Below, piece by piece: positions 21,010-30,049 of a DNA stretch of 64,000 nt (position 1 is its first letter; each line of letters starts with the position of its first letter). Under the pieces are notes generated by a model, which worked only from the letters and a program-made list of their open reading frames with translations, was not told where the DNA came from and searched no databases. The position numbers and the translations under genes are program-made. Origin of the DNA: SCTD01 sp963781675 (GTDB taxonomy: Bacteria > Actinomycetota > Actinomycetes > Mycobacteriales > SCTD01); assembly GCA_963781675.1 (NCBI GenBank), contig CAWAGF010000006.1, positions 310,001-374,000 on the forward strand, read 5' to 3'.

Positions 21010-21986
21010 CGGCAGCGGTCAAGGACGAGCTCTCCCGGCTCACCGTCACCCGCCCGTGCTGCCGCAAGGCGGAGATCTCCTCCCTGCTGCGCTTCGCCGG
21101 GGGGCTGCACCTCGTCGCGGGCAAGATCGTCGTGGAGGCCGAGCTGGACACCGGCTCCACCGCGCGGCGCCTGCGCAAGGAGCTCGCCGAGGTCTACGGC
21201 CACGCCAGCGACGTGCACGTCGTCGCGGCGGGCGGCCTGCGCAAGGGCAACCGCTACGTCGTGCGGGTCACCAAGGACGGCGACGGCCTGGCCCGCCAGA
21301 CCGGCCTGGTCGACGGCCACGGCCGCCCGGTCCGCGGGCTGCCGCCGCAGGTCGTCAGCGGCGGGACCTGCGACGCGGCCGCGGCCTGGCGCGGGGCGTT
21401 CCTGGCGCACGGCTCGCTCACCGAGCCCGGCCGCTCCTGCTCGCTCGAGATCACCTGCCCCGGCCCGGAGGCCGCGCTCGCCCTCGTCGGCGCGGCCCGC
21501 CGGCTCGGCGTCGCCGCCAAGGCCCGCGAGGTGCGCGGCGTCGACCGCGTCGTCGTCCGCGACGGCGACGCCATCAGCGTGCTGCTGACCCGGCTCGGCG
21601 CCCACGAGGCCGTCCTGGCCTGGGAGGACCGCCGGATGCGCCGCGAGGTGCGGGCGACCGCGAACCGGCTGGCCAACTTCGACGACGCCAACCTGCGCCG
21701 CTCGGCCCGTGCCGCCGTGGCCGCCGGGGCCCGCGTCGAGCGCGCGCTGCAGATCCTCGGCGACGACGCCCCCGAGCACCTGCTGGTCGCCGGGCGGCTG
21801 CGCCGCGAGCACGCCAACGCCTCCCTGGAGGAGCTCGGCGCGCTGGCCGACCCGCCGATGACCAAGGACGCCGTCGCGGGCCGGATCCGCCGGCTGCTTG
21901 CCATGGCCGACAAGCGCGCCTCCGACCTCGGCATCCCGGACACCGAGTCGAGCGTGACCCCGGAGATGCTCGCCGACTCGCCGTAG
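21000..21986 (+). CDS. whiA: Sporulation/cell division transcription factor WhiA
   Basis: A 328-residue DNA-binding protein combining a degenerate LAGLIDADG homing-endonuclease fold (residues about 20-200, including LLRFAGGLHLVAGKIVVEAE and CDAAAAWRGAFLAHG) with a C-terminal helix-turn-helix (SLEELGALADPPMTKDAVAG). In sporulating actinobacteria WhiA works with WhiB to switch on division genes; it is also kept in non-sporulators. ATG 21000 has GGAGG upstream inside the yvcK end. The homing-endonuclease catalytic acids are not expected to be functional. A palindromic element follows the TAG. Confidence 0.95.
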   Translation: MAMTAAVKDELSRLTVTRPCCRKAEISSLLRFAGGLHLVAGKIVVEAELDTGSTARRLRKELAEVYGHASDVHVVAAGGLRKGNRYVVRVTKDGDGLARQTGLVDGHGRPVRGLPPQVVSGGTCDAAAAWRGAFLAHGSLTEPGRSCSLEITCPGPEAALALVGAARRLGVAAKAREVRGVDRVVVRDGDAISVLLTRLGAHEAVLAWEDRRMRREVRATANRLANFDDANLRRSARAAVAAGARVERALQILGDDAPEHLLVAGRLRREHANASLEELGALADPPMTKDAVAGRIRRLLAMADKRASDLGIPDTESSVTPEMLADSP

Positions 21987-21989
21987 CCG

Positions 21990-22053
21990 TGATCAACGCC
22001 GCGTTCCCGCACTCCTGGAGGCCGCGGAAGGTGCGGAAGCCTGGCATTGATCA
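21990..22053. repeat. 64-bp palindromic element downstream of whiA
   Basis: Imperfect inverted repeat: TGATCAACGCC (21990-22000) pairs with GGCATTGATCA (22043-22053), one mismatch, and an inner CCGCAC/GTGCGG pair extends the hairpin. It lies between the whiA stop and the next start, in a place suited to a terminator. Its TGATCA ends also suggest a dispersed REP-like element. Confidence 0.65.
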
Positions 22054-22065
22054 TGTGGGGCGGCC

Positions 22066-22983
22066 GTGAGCGAGGCGGCCCGCGCGGCGCGCCTGGGCCG
22101 GCACCCGTCCGAGCCGCCGACGATCGCGCTCGCCGGCGACGTCGACCCCGCGCCGCTGCGCGCCGCCGGCTGGCGGCTGCGGGGCGTGCTCAGCACCGAC
22201 CCGTACCTCGACCGGCTCGACGCCGCCCAGTACGTCGAGCCTGCGGAGGTGCTGGCCGACCCGCTGCTGGACGCCGTCGCGGTGGACGGCGCGGACCGCG
22301 ACCTCGCCGCGCTGCTGCCCGAGCTGCGGGGGAGCGGTCTGCTGCTGCTCCTGCCGACCGCCGCGCCGCTCGATCCGGACGCCGTCCGCGCCGCCCGCGC
22401 GGTGCGGGACGCCGCCGACGCCGCGGTCGGGCTGGTCGCGCGCTGGGAGCCGTGGGCGCAGGTCGTGGCCGCCGCGCTGCCGCTGGGTGGCGCCCCGCCC
22501 GTCCAGGTGACCGTCCGAGGCTGGCCCCGCGGGAGGCAGGCCGCCGCGGAGCTGGTCGACCTCGCCGCCTCCTGGTGCGGGGAGGTCGCCGCCGTCGTCG
22601 CCGCCCCCGCGCCGCTGCCCGCGGACGCGCTCCCCGGCGGGGAGGCGGTGTCCTGGGCGCTGCTCACCGGCAGCGGCGCGACCGTCCTGGTCAGCCACGA
22701 CGGGCCGGCCCCGCTCGTCCGGCTGTCCTTCCCGACCGCGCGGCTCGAGGCCGGCCCGGGAGCGGTCCGCTGGGAGGGCGGGGCCGAGCTGCCGCTGCCG
22801 CGCGACGTCCGGCCCGGCCTCGAGCTGACGGCCGCCGCCCTGGCCGCGGCGACCGGCGGGCGCGACGTCGACGCGCAGACCTGGCCGTGGCCGGCCGACC
22901 TCGGCGACCTGCTCGTCGTGGCGCGCGTCCTGGAGGCCCTGCGCACCAGCGCCCGGACCGAGCAGCTCGTGCCGGTGGCCTGA
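22066..22983 (+). CDS. Conserved-looking hypothetical protein, possible degenerate Gfo/Idh-like oxidoreductase
   Basis: 305 residues, not firmly recognised. The N-terminal half has a Rossmann-like rhythm: a beta strand IALAGDV, then WRLRGVLSTD, YVEPAEVLADPLLDAVAVDG and GLLLLLPTAAPLDPDAVRAA. This resembles the address, target-residue and cofactor strands of Gfo/Idh/MocA dehydrogenases, but the glycine-rich GxGxxG loop and the catalytic EKP are missing. It sits between whiA and gap, downstream of a palindromic element. It could be a non-catalytic sensor or a lineage-specific protein; the function is unknown. Confidence 0.6.
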   Translation: MSEAARAARLGRHPSEPPTIALAGDVDPAPLRAAGWRLRGVLSTDPYLDRLDAAQYVEPAEVLADPLLDAVAVDGADRDLAALLPELRGSGLLLLLPTAAPLDPDAVRAARAVRDAADAAVGLVARWEPWAQVVAAALPLGGAPPVQVTVRGWPRGRQAAAELVDLAASWCGEVAAVVAAPAPLPADALPGGEAVSWALLTGSGATVLVSHDGPAPLVRLSFPTARLEAGPGAVRWEGGAELPLPRDVRPGLELTAAALAAATGGRDVDAQTWPWPADLGDLLVVARVLEALRTSARTEQLVPVA

Positions 22984-23059
22984 CCCGGACGGCGGGGCGC
23001 CCCCGCAGGTCCGCTAGGTTCCGAGCCCAGACAGCGTCGTCGAACCAGGGAGTCCTGCA

Positions 23060-24075
<1,016 letters not shown>

Positions 24076-24076
<1 letters not shown>

Positions 24077-25261
24077 TGCGGCTCGCGAAGGACCTCGACG
24101 TACGAGGCAAGCGGGTCCTGGTCCGCTAGCGACCTGAACGTCCCCGTCAAGGACGGCGTCGTCGGCGACGACGGCCGCATCCGGGCCAGCGTCCCGCTGC
24201 TGCGCGACCTGCTCGACCGCGGCGCGCTGCCGGTCGTGTGCGCGCACCTCGGCCGGCCCAAGGGCGAGCCCGACCCGGCCAGCAGCCTGGCCCCGGTCGG
24301 CGAGCGGCTGCAGGAGCTGCTCGGCGCACCGGTGCGGATGGCGCAGGACGTCGTGGGGGAGTCGGCCGCCGAGGCCGTCCGCGCCAGAGCGTCGAGGCGG
24401 GCCGACCGCGTCGTGCTGCTCGAGAACGTCCGCTGGGCGCCGGGCGAGACCAGCAAGGACGACGCCGCCCGCGGCGCGTTCGCCGACGCGCTCGCGGCGT
24501 TCGCCGACCTCTACGTCGACGACGCGTTCGGCGCGGTGCACCGCAAGCACGCCAGCGTCTACGACGTCGCCGAGCGGCTGCCGCACGCGGCGGGCCCGCT
24601 CGTCGCCGCCGAGGTCGACGTGCTGAAGCGGCTCACCGAGGAGCCTGCGCGGCCGTACGCCGTCGTGCTCGGCGGCTCCAAGGTCAGCGACAAGCTCAAG
24701 GTCATCGAGGCGCTGCTGCCCAAGGTCGACATGCTCCTCGTCGGCGGCGGCATGTGCTTCACCTTCCTCAAGGCCCAGGGCCACGAGGTCGGCGCGAGCC
24801 TGCTCGAGGAGGACCAGCTCGAGACGTGCCGGCGCTTCCTGGAGACCGGCAAGGTCGTGCTCCCCGTCGACGTCGTCGCCGCGGAGCGCTTCGCCGCCGA
24901 CGCCGCCCACGACGTGGTGCCGGTCGACGCGATCCCGAGCGACCGCATGGGCCTGGACATCGGCCCGCGCAGCGTCGAGGTCTTCCGCGACGCGCTCGCC
25001 GGCGCGCAGACCGTCTTCTGGAACGGCCCGATGGGCGTGTTCGAGATGGCGCCGTACGCCGAGGGCACCCGCGGGGTGGCCGAGGCGGTCGCGTCCCTCG
25101 CCGGCGCGCTGACCGTCGTGGGTGGCGGCGACAGCGCTGCGGCCGTCCGCGCGCTCGGCATCGAGGAGTCCCGCTTCACCCACATCAGCACCGGGGGAGG
25201 CGCGAGCCTGGAGTACCTCGAGGGCAAGGCGCTGCCGGGGCTCACGATCCTCGAGGACTGA
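24076..25261 (+). CDS. pgk: Phosphoglycerate kinase, frame interrupted at 24127
   Basis: ATP-forming step of glycolysis; 394 residues when repaired. The frame from GTG 24076 reads MRLAKDLDVRGKRVLVR and then hits TAG at 24127-24129; dropping the T at 24127 restores the family motif VRSDLNVPV. Later motifs are intact: ADLYVDDAFGAVHRKHASV, AVVLGGSKVSDKLKVI, GPMGVFEMAPYAEGTRGVAE and the ATP loop VVGGGDSAAAV. The length is 3n+1. Because pgk is normally essential, I treat the T as a probable sequence error, although CGC-TAG-C resembles a +1 slip site. The stop is 1 nt before tpiA. Confidence 0.93.
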
Positions 25262-25262
25262 C

Positions 25263-26048
25263 ATGGCCAAGCACGCGAGCCGCACCCCGCTCATCGCGGG
25301 CAACTGGAAGATGAACCTCAACCACCTCGAGGCCATCGCCCTGGTGCAGAAGCTGGCGTTCAGCCTCACTCCCGAGGACCACGACAAGGTCGAGTGCGTC
25401 GTCGTGCCGCCGTTCACCGACCTGCGCAGCGTGCAGACGCTGGTCGACGGCGACAAGCTCCGCCTGCGGTACGGCGCCCAGGACCTGTCGATGCACGACA
25501 GCGGCGCCTACACCGGCGAGGTGAGCGGCGCGATGCTGGCCAAGCTCGGCTGCTCGTACGTGCTCGTCGGGCACAGCGAGCGCCGGCAGTACCACGGCGA
25601 GAGCGACGAGGTCTGCCGCACGAAGGTGGCCAAGGCCTTCGAGCACGGCCTCACGCCCGTCCTCTGCGTCGGCGAGGGGCTCGACGTCCGCCAGCGGAAC
25701 GGCCAGATCGCCCACACGGTGGCGCAGGTGCAGGCCGCGCTCGAGGGCGTCCCGGCCGAGCAGGCGCGCTCCCTCGTCGTGGCGTACGAGCCGGTCTGGG
25801 CGATCGGCACCGGCGAGGTGGCCACGCCCGCCGACGCGCAGGAGGTGTGCGGCGAGGTGCGGCTCACGCTGGCGCAGCTCTACCCGGGCGAGCTCGCGGA
25901 CGGCGTCCGGGTGCTCTACGGCGGGTCGGTCAAGTCCTCGAACGTCGCGGACCTGATGGGCCAGCCGGACGTCGACGGTGCGCTCGTCGGCGGTGCCAGC
26001 CTGGACGCCGAGGAGTTCGCGGCGCTCTGCCGCCTCGCCGCCTCCTGA
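25263..26048 (+). CDS. tpiA: Triosephosphate isomerase
   Basis: Interconverts dihydroxyacetone phosphate and glyceraldehyde 3-phosphate; 261 residues, (beta/alpha)8 barrel. Catalytic residues are in place: Asn/Lys in AGNWKMN (about 13-18), His in VLVGHSERRQYH (about 100), Glu in AYEPVWAIGTG (about 173, also the flexible loop) and the phosphate loops YGGSVKSSN and GALVGGASL. ATG 25263 follows pgk by 1 nt, the last gene of the glycolytic trio. In the M. tuberculosis order secG comes soon after; here a dipeptide transporter operon intervenes. Confidence 0.97.
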   Translation: MAKHASRTPLIAGNWKMNLNHLEAIALVQKLAFSLTPEDHDKVECVVVPPFTDLRSVQTLVDGDKLRLRYGAQDLSMHDSGAYTGEVSGAMLAKLGCSYVLVGHSERRQYHGESDEVCRTKVAKAFEHGLTPVLCVGEGLDVRQRNGQIAHTVAQVQAALEGVPAEQARSLVVAYEPVWAIGTGEVATPADAQEVCGEVRLTLAQLYPGELADGVRVLYGGSVKSSNVADLMGQPDVDGALVGGASLDAEEFAALCRLAAS

Positions 26049-26078
26049 GCCCGCCGGACAGCCTGCGTCACGCCTCGA

Positions 26079-26124
26079 TCACAGGACGGTCAAGCGCGCG
26101 CCGTCGCGCGTCACAGGACCGTCA
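26079..26124. repeat. Direct repeat upstream of the dipeptide transporter operon
   Basis: TCACAGGACGGTCA (26079-26092) recurs as TCACAGGACCGTCA (26111-26124), 13 of 14 bases identical, with start points 32 bp apart (three helical turns). It lies 130-175 bp before dppA and could be a tandem operator. The rest of the 205-bp spacer shows two small hairpins (CCGGGC/GCCCGG and CTCCCG/CGGGAG) near the ribosome-binding site. Confidence 0.45.
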
Positions 26125-26253
26125 CGATTCGCGCTCCGCGCCGGTCGGGTGCGCGTGGGACGAGCGCGCAGGTGCTTGCATGAACCCATCCCGCCGGGCT
26201 GTCGGCCCGGTACAGGTCCGTACTCCCGTGTCCGGGAGAAGGAGGAACAGCCG

Positions 26254-27899
26254 GTGCAGGTCCACAAGAAGAGAATGCGCGTCAGCGCGACTCTGCTCAC
26301 GCTCGCGCTCGCCGCGACCGCGTGCGGCGGGGGCGGCGACGACGGCGACAGCGGTGACAGCGAGGGCGCCAGCGGTGGCACCTTCTCGCTGTACATCGGC
26401 GAGCCCGAGAACCCGCTGATCCCGAGCAACACCAGCGAGACCGAGGGCGGTCAGGTCGTCGACGCGCTGTTCACCGGCCTCGTCGAGTACGACCCGGAGA
26501 CCACCGAGCTGGCCATGACCGGTGTCGCGGAGTCGATCGAGTCCGAGGACTCCCAGAACTGGACGATCAAGCTCAACGACGGCTGGACGTTCCACGACGG
26601 CACGCCGGTCACGTCCGACTCCTTCATCAAGGCCTGGAACTTCGCGTCGAACTCCGCCAACGCGCAGGGCGGCTCGTACTTCTTCGCCAACGTCGACGGC
26701 TACGACGACCTGCAGGGCAAGGACGACAAGCCGCCGGCCAAGACCGAGCTGTCCGGCCTGAAGAAGGTCAGCGACACCGAGTTCACGGTCAAGCTCAAGG
26801 AGCCGTTCCGCCAGTACCCGATCACGCTCGGCTACACGGCGTTCTCGCCGCTGCCCGAGGCCTTCTTCGCCGGCAAGCCGGCCCAGGACGCCTTCGGCAA
26901 GAAGCCGATCGGCAACGGCCCCTTCAAGGCCGACGCCGACTTCGCGGCGGGCAAGGGGTTCACCGTCAGCCGCTTCGAGGAGTACAAGGGCCAGAAGGCC
27001 AAGGCCGACGCGGTCGAGTTCCGCGTCTACACCGAGGTCAACACCGCCTACACCGACGTGCAGGCCGGCAACCTCGACTTCTCGGACGTCCCGCCGGACG
27101 CCATCAGCACCTACCAGGACGAGTTCGGCGACCGCGCCATCGACCGGGAGACCAGCACCTTCCAGTACATGGGCTTCCCGACGTACGACCCCCGCTTCAA
27201 GGACAAGCGCGTCCGCCAGGCCTTCTCCATGGCGATCGACCGCAAGGCGATCACCGAGGCCATCTTCAACGGCACCCGTGAGCCTGCCTACGACGCGATC
27301 AGCCCGGTGGTCGACGGCCACCGCAAGGACGCCTGCAAGTTCTGCGAGTACAAGCCGGACGAGGCCAAGAAGCTGCTCGAGGAGACCGACTTCGACACCA
27401 GCAAGCCGGTCGACCTCTGGTTCAACGCCGGTGCGGGCCACGACGAGTGGGTCCAGGCCGTCGGCAACAACCTGCGCGACAACCTCGGCGTCACCTACAA
27501 GCTCCAGGGTGGCCTGATGTTCGCGGAGTACCTCCCCAAGGGCGACGCCAAGGGCTTCACCGGGCCGTTCCGCCTCGGCTGGGCGATGGACTACCCGAGC
27601 CCGCAGAACTACCTGGAGCCGCTGTACAGCACCAAGGCGCTCCCGCCGAACGGCTCGAACTCGCGCCTTCTACTCGAACAAGGCGTTCGACGACAAGGTC
27701 GCCGAGGGCAACCGCGCCGACAGCAACGACGACGCGGTCAAGGCCTACCAGGAGGCCGACGACATCCTCCTGGAGGACATGCCGATCATGCCGATGTTCT
27801 TCAGCCGGCGGCTCGTACGTCCACTCGGACAAGATCAGCAACGTCAAGGTCGACGCGTTCAGCAACATCGTGCTCGAGGACGTGACGGTCAAGCAGTAG
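26254..27899 (+). CDS. dppA: Dipeptide/oligopeptide ABC transporter substrate-binding lipoprotein, two frame breaks
   Basis: Extracytoplasmic peptide receptor (SBP family 5), about 548 codons when repaired. The signal ends in the lipobox LAATAC, so it should be lipid-anchored. Family motifs include VVDALFTGLVEYDPETTELA, WTFHDGTPVTSDSFIKAWNF, FSPLPEAFF and IGNGPFKAD. Single extra bases at 27661-27664 and 27806 split the 3' end; removing them gives SNSAFYSNKAFDDKVAEGNR and PIMPMFFSGGSYVHSD, then VDAFSNIVLEDVTVKQ. Length is 3n+2. GTG 26254 has AAGGAGG upstream. It is the first gene of dppABCDF and is separated from dppB by two strong hairpins. Confidence 0.92.
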
Positions 27900-27908
27900 T
27901 CCCCGCTG

Positions 27909-27946
27909 GGTCCCGGCGCCGCCTCGTGAGAGGGGGCGCCGGGACC
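27909..27946 (+). terminator. Strong hairpin after dppA (first of two)
   Basis: A perfect 12-bp stem, GGTCCCGGCGCC (27909-27920) with GGCGCCGGGACC (27935-27946), and a 14-nt loop, 9 nt after the dppA stop. In binding-protein operons such hairpins usually stabilise the upstream mRNA and partly terminate, so that the receptor outnumbers the permease. Confidence 0.8.
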
Positions 27947-27950
27947 GGCT

Positions 27951-27997
27951 GGAACGGCGTGTCGCCGGGTGCTCGCACCTCGGCGGCACGCCGTTCC
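27951..27997 (+). terminator. Second long hairpin between dppA and dppB
   Basis: GGAACGGCGTG (27951-27961) pairs with CACGCCGTTCC (27987-27997); the stem continues to 17 bp with one mismatch and then closes through GGTGC/CACC, making almost the whole 47 nt paired. It begins 4 nt after the first hairpin. No gene lies in 27900-28106. Confidence 0.75.
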
Positions 27998-28106
27998 GCT
28001 GCCGGGGCAGACCGTGCCGGCAGAAGTCCCCGCGAGGCGAGCCTCGTGACCTACGCTGCCCCGACACCGGGGCTCCTTGTCCCGCTGCTACGAGAGACGG
28101 AGGGTC

Positions 28107-29030
28107 ATGGCCCGCTACATCGCGCGCCGCCTCCTGCTGGCCATCCCGGTGCTGGTAGGTGCGTCGTTCCTCATCTTCGCCATGGTCTTCGCCCTCCCCG
28201 GGGACCCCATCCGGGCGCTGGGTGGCGACCGTCCGCTGTCGCCGAGCGTGCAGCAGGCGCTGCGGGACGAGTACAACCTCGACGACCCGCTCCCCGTCCA
28301 GTACGGCAAGTACGTCGGCAACCTCGTGCAGGGCGACTTCGGCCAGGACTTCAGCGGCCGCCAGGTGTCCGAGATCATCCGCGAGCGCTTCCCCGTGACG
28401 CTCAAGCTGGCGACCGTCGCCATCCTGTTCGAGATCGTCTTCGGGCTGATCGCGGGCATCCTGGCCGGCATCCGCCGCAAGAGCTTCTTCGACAGCCTGG
28501 TGCTGGTCTCGACGACGCTGATCGTGTCCATCCCGGTCTTCGTCCTGGGCTTCCTGGGCCAGTACGTCTTCGGCCTGCGGCTCAAGCTGTTCCCGATCGC
28601 CGGTCTGAACGACGGCCTGCGCAGCTACCTGCTGCCGGGCTTCGTGCTCGCCGCGCTGTCCCTCGCCTACGTCGCCCGGCTCACCCGCACCTCGCTGGTG
28701 GAGAACCTGCGCAACGACTACGTGCGCACGGCCAAGGCGAAGGGGCTCACGCCCGCCTCCGTCGTCGGCAAGCACACGCTGCGCAACAGCCTGATCCCGG
28801 TCGTCACCTACCTGGGCGCCGACTTCGGACTGCTGCTGTCCGGCGCCATCGTCACCGAGGGCATCTTCAACATCCCAGGGCTGGGCCGGGCGGTGTTCGA
28901 CGCCGTCCGCAGCCAGGAGGGCGCCGTGGTCGTCGGGATCGTCACGCTGTTCGTCTTCATCTACATCTTCTTCAACCTCGTGGTCGACGTCCTGTACGCG
29001 GCCCTCGACCCCCGGATCCGCTATGAGTGA
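28107..29030 (+). CDS. dppB: Dipeptide ABC transporter permease DppB
   Basis: Inner-membrane permease of the peptide importer; 307 residues, six predicted helices. The N-terminal MARYIARRLLLAIPVLVGAS and the conserved cytoplasmic EAA-type loop (NDYVRTAKAKGLTPASVVGK, then HTLRNSLIPVVT) identify DppB/OppB. The C-terminus has the expected GIVTLFVFIYIFFNLVVDVL and ALDPRIRYE. ATG 28107 has GGAGGG close upstream. It overlaps dppC by 8 nt. The gene is preceded by the two intercistronic hairpins. Confidence 0.95.
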   Translation: MARYIARRLLLAIPVLVGASFLIFAMVFALPGDPIRALGGDRPLSPSVQQALRDEYNLDDPLPVQYGKYVGNLVQGDFGQDFSGRQVSEIIRERFPVTLKLATVAILFEIVFGLIAGILAGIRRKSFFDSLVLVSTTLIVSIPVFVLGFLGQYVFGLRLKLFPIAGLNDGLRSYLLPGFVLAALSLAYVARLTRTSLVENLRNDYVRTAKAKGLTPASVVGKHTLRNSLIPVVTYLGADFGLLLSGAIVTEGIFNIPGLGRAVFDAVRSQEGAVVVGIVTLFVFIYIFFNLVVDVLYAALDPRIRYE

Positions 29031-30048
29031 GCCCCGCGACGACGCGTCGCCGTCCCGCGTCCTGGTCGACTCCGACGCCTCCGGGCGCGGCGGGGTGGGA
29101 TCCGGCGACGCCGCCGTCCCGCCGAGCGCGGTCGGCCGCGACGCCGAGATGCCCAAGGCGACGGACGACCTGCGGCAGGCCAGCCTGTGGTCCGACGCCT
29201 GGCGCCAGCTGCGCAAGAACACGCTGTTCCTCATCGCGTCGACGCTGCTGCTGGTCCTGACCGTCATGTCGATCGCCCCGCAGCTGTTCACGAGCATCGA
29301 CCCGCGCGCCCGCGGCGCCTGCCAGCTGGCCAACTCCCGCAAGGGCCCCGGCATGAACGGCGCCTGGTTCGGCTACGACACCTTCGGCTGCGACTACTAC
29401 TCGACGGTCGTGTACGGCGCCCGCGTCTCGATGATCATCGGCCTCGTCGTCGTCGGCGGCTCCATGCTCATCGGCGTCTTCCTCGGTGCCATGGCCGGCT
29501 ACTTCGGCGGCGTCTTCGACACGATCATCGCCCGCATCACCGACATCATCTACGGCCTGCCGACCGTGCTCGGCGCCATCCTGCTGCTGCAGCTGCTGGC
29601 GTCCCCGCGCTTCTTCGGCGAGCGCAACCTCGCGACCGTGTCGATCGCCCTGATCCTGCTGGGCTGGCTGACGTTCATGCGCCTGTTCCGGTCCAGCGTC
29701 ATCAGCATCAAGGAGACCGACTACGTCAGCGCGGCCCGCGCCATGGGGGCCAGCAACAGCCGGATCATCCTGAAGCACATCGTGCCCAACGGGCTGGCGC
29801 CGGTGCTCGTCTACGGGACGATCTCGGTCGGCGGGATCATCGCCGCAGAGGCGACCCTGTCGTTCCTCGGCATCGGCCTGCAGCAGCCCGCCATCTCCTG
29901 GGGCCTGCAGATCAACAGCGCGCAGAACTACATCCGCAGCTCGCCGCACCTGCTGTTCTTCCCGAGCATCTTCCTGTCGATCACGGTGCTCTCCTTCATC
30001 CTGCTCGGCGACGCCCTGCGCGACGCCCTCGACCCGAAGCTGCGCTGA
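29023..30048 (+). CDS. dppC: Dipeptide ABC transporter permease DppC
   Basis: Second permease of the importer; 341 residues. A polar N-terminal extension of about 60 residues precedes the first helix (NTLFLIASTLLLVLTVMSIA), followed by the OppC_N-type periplasmic segment (HH-less FGYDTFGCDYYSTVVYGAR) and the binding-protein-dependent transport domain with the loop ETDYVSAARAMGASNSRIIL. It ends ALRDALDPKLR, typical of DppC/OppC. The cytosolic extension is longer than in enteric DppC. It overlaps dppB and is followed by dppD after 1 nt. Confidence 0.95.
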   Translation: MSEPRDDASPSRVLVDSDASGRGGVGSGDAAVPPSAVGRDAEMPKATDDLRQASLWSDAWRQLRKNTLFLIASTLLLVLTVMSIAPQLFTSIDPRARGACQLANSRKGPGMNGAWFGYDTFGCDYYSTVVYGARVSMIIGLVVVGGSMLIGVFLGAMAGYFGGVFDTIIARITDIIYGLPTVLGAILLLQLLASPRFFGERNLATVSIALILLGWLTFMRLFRSSVISIKETDYVSAARAMGASNSRIILKHIVPNGLAPVLVYGTISVGGIIAAEATLSFLGIGLQQPAISWGLQINSAQNYIRSSPHLLFFPSIFLSITVLSFILLGDALRDALDPKLR

Positions 30049-30049
30049 C

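Noticed and set aside
24112..24135. Programmed +1 frameshifting as a general system for the broken genes
   Set aside because: The break sites share no consistent slippery motif, most lack a following stop codon, and the affected genes are unrelated housekeeping genes; sequence error is simpler. Kept only as a finding to verify.
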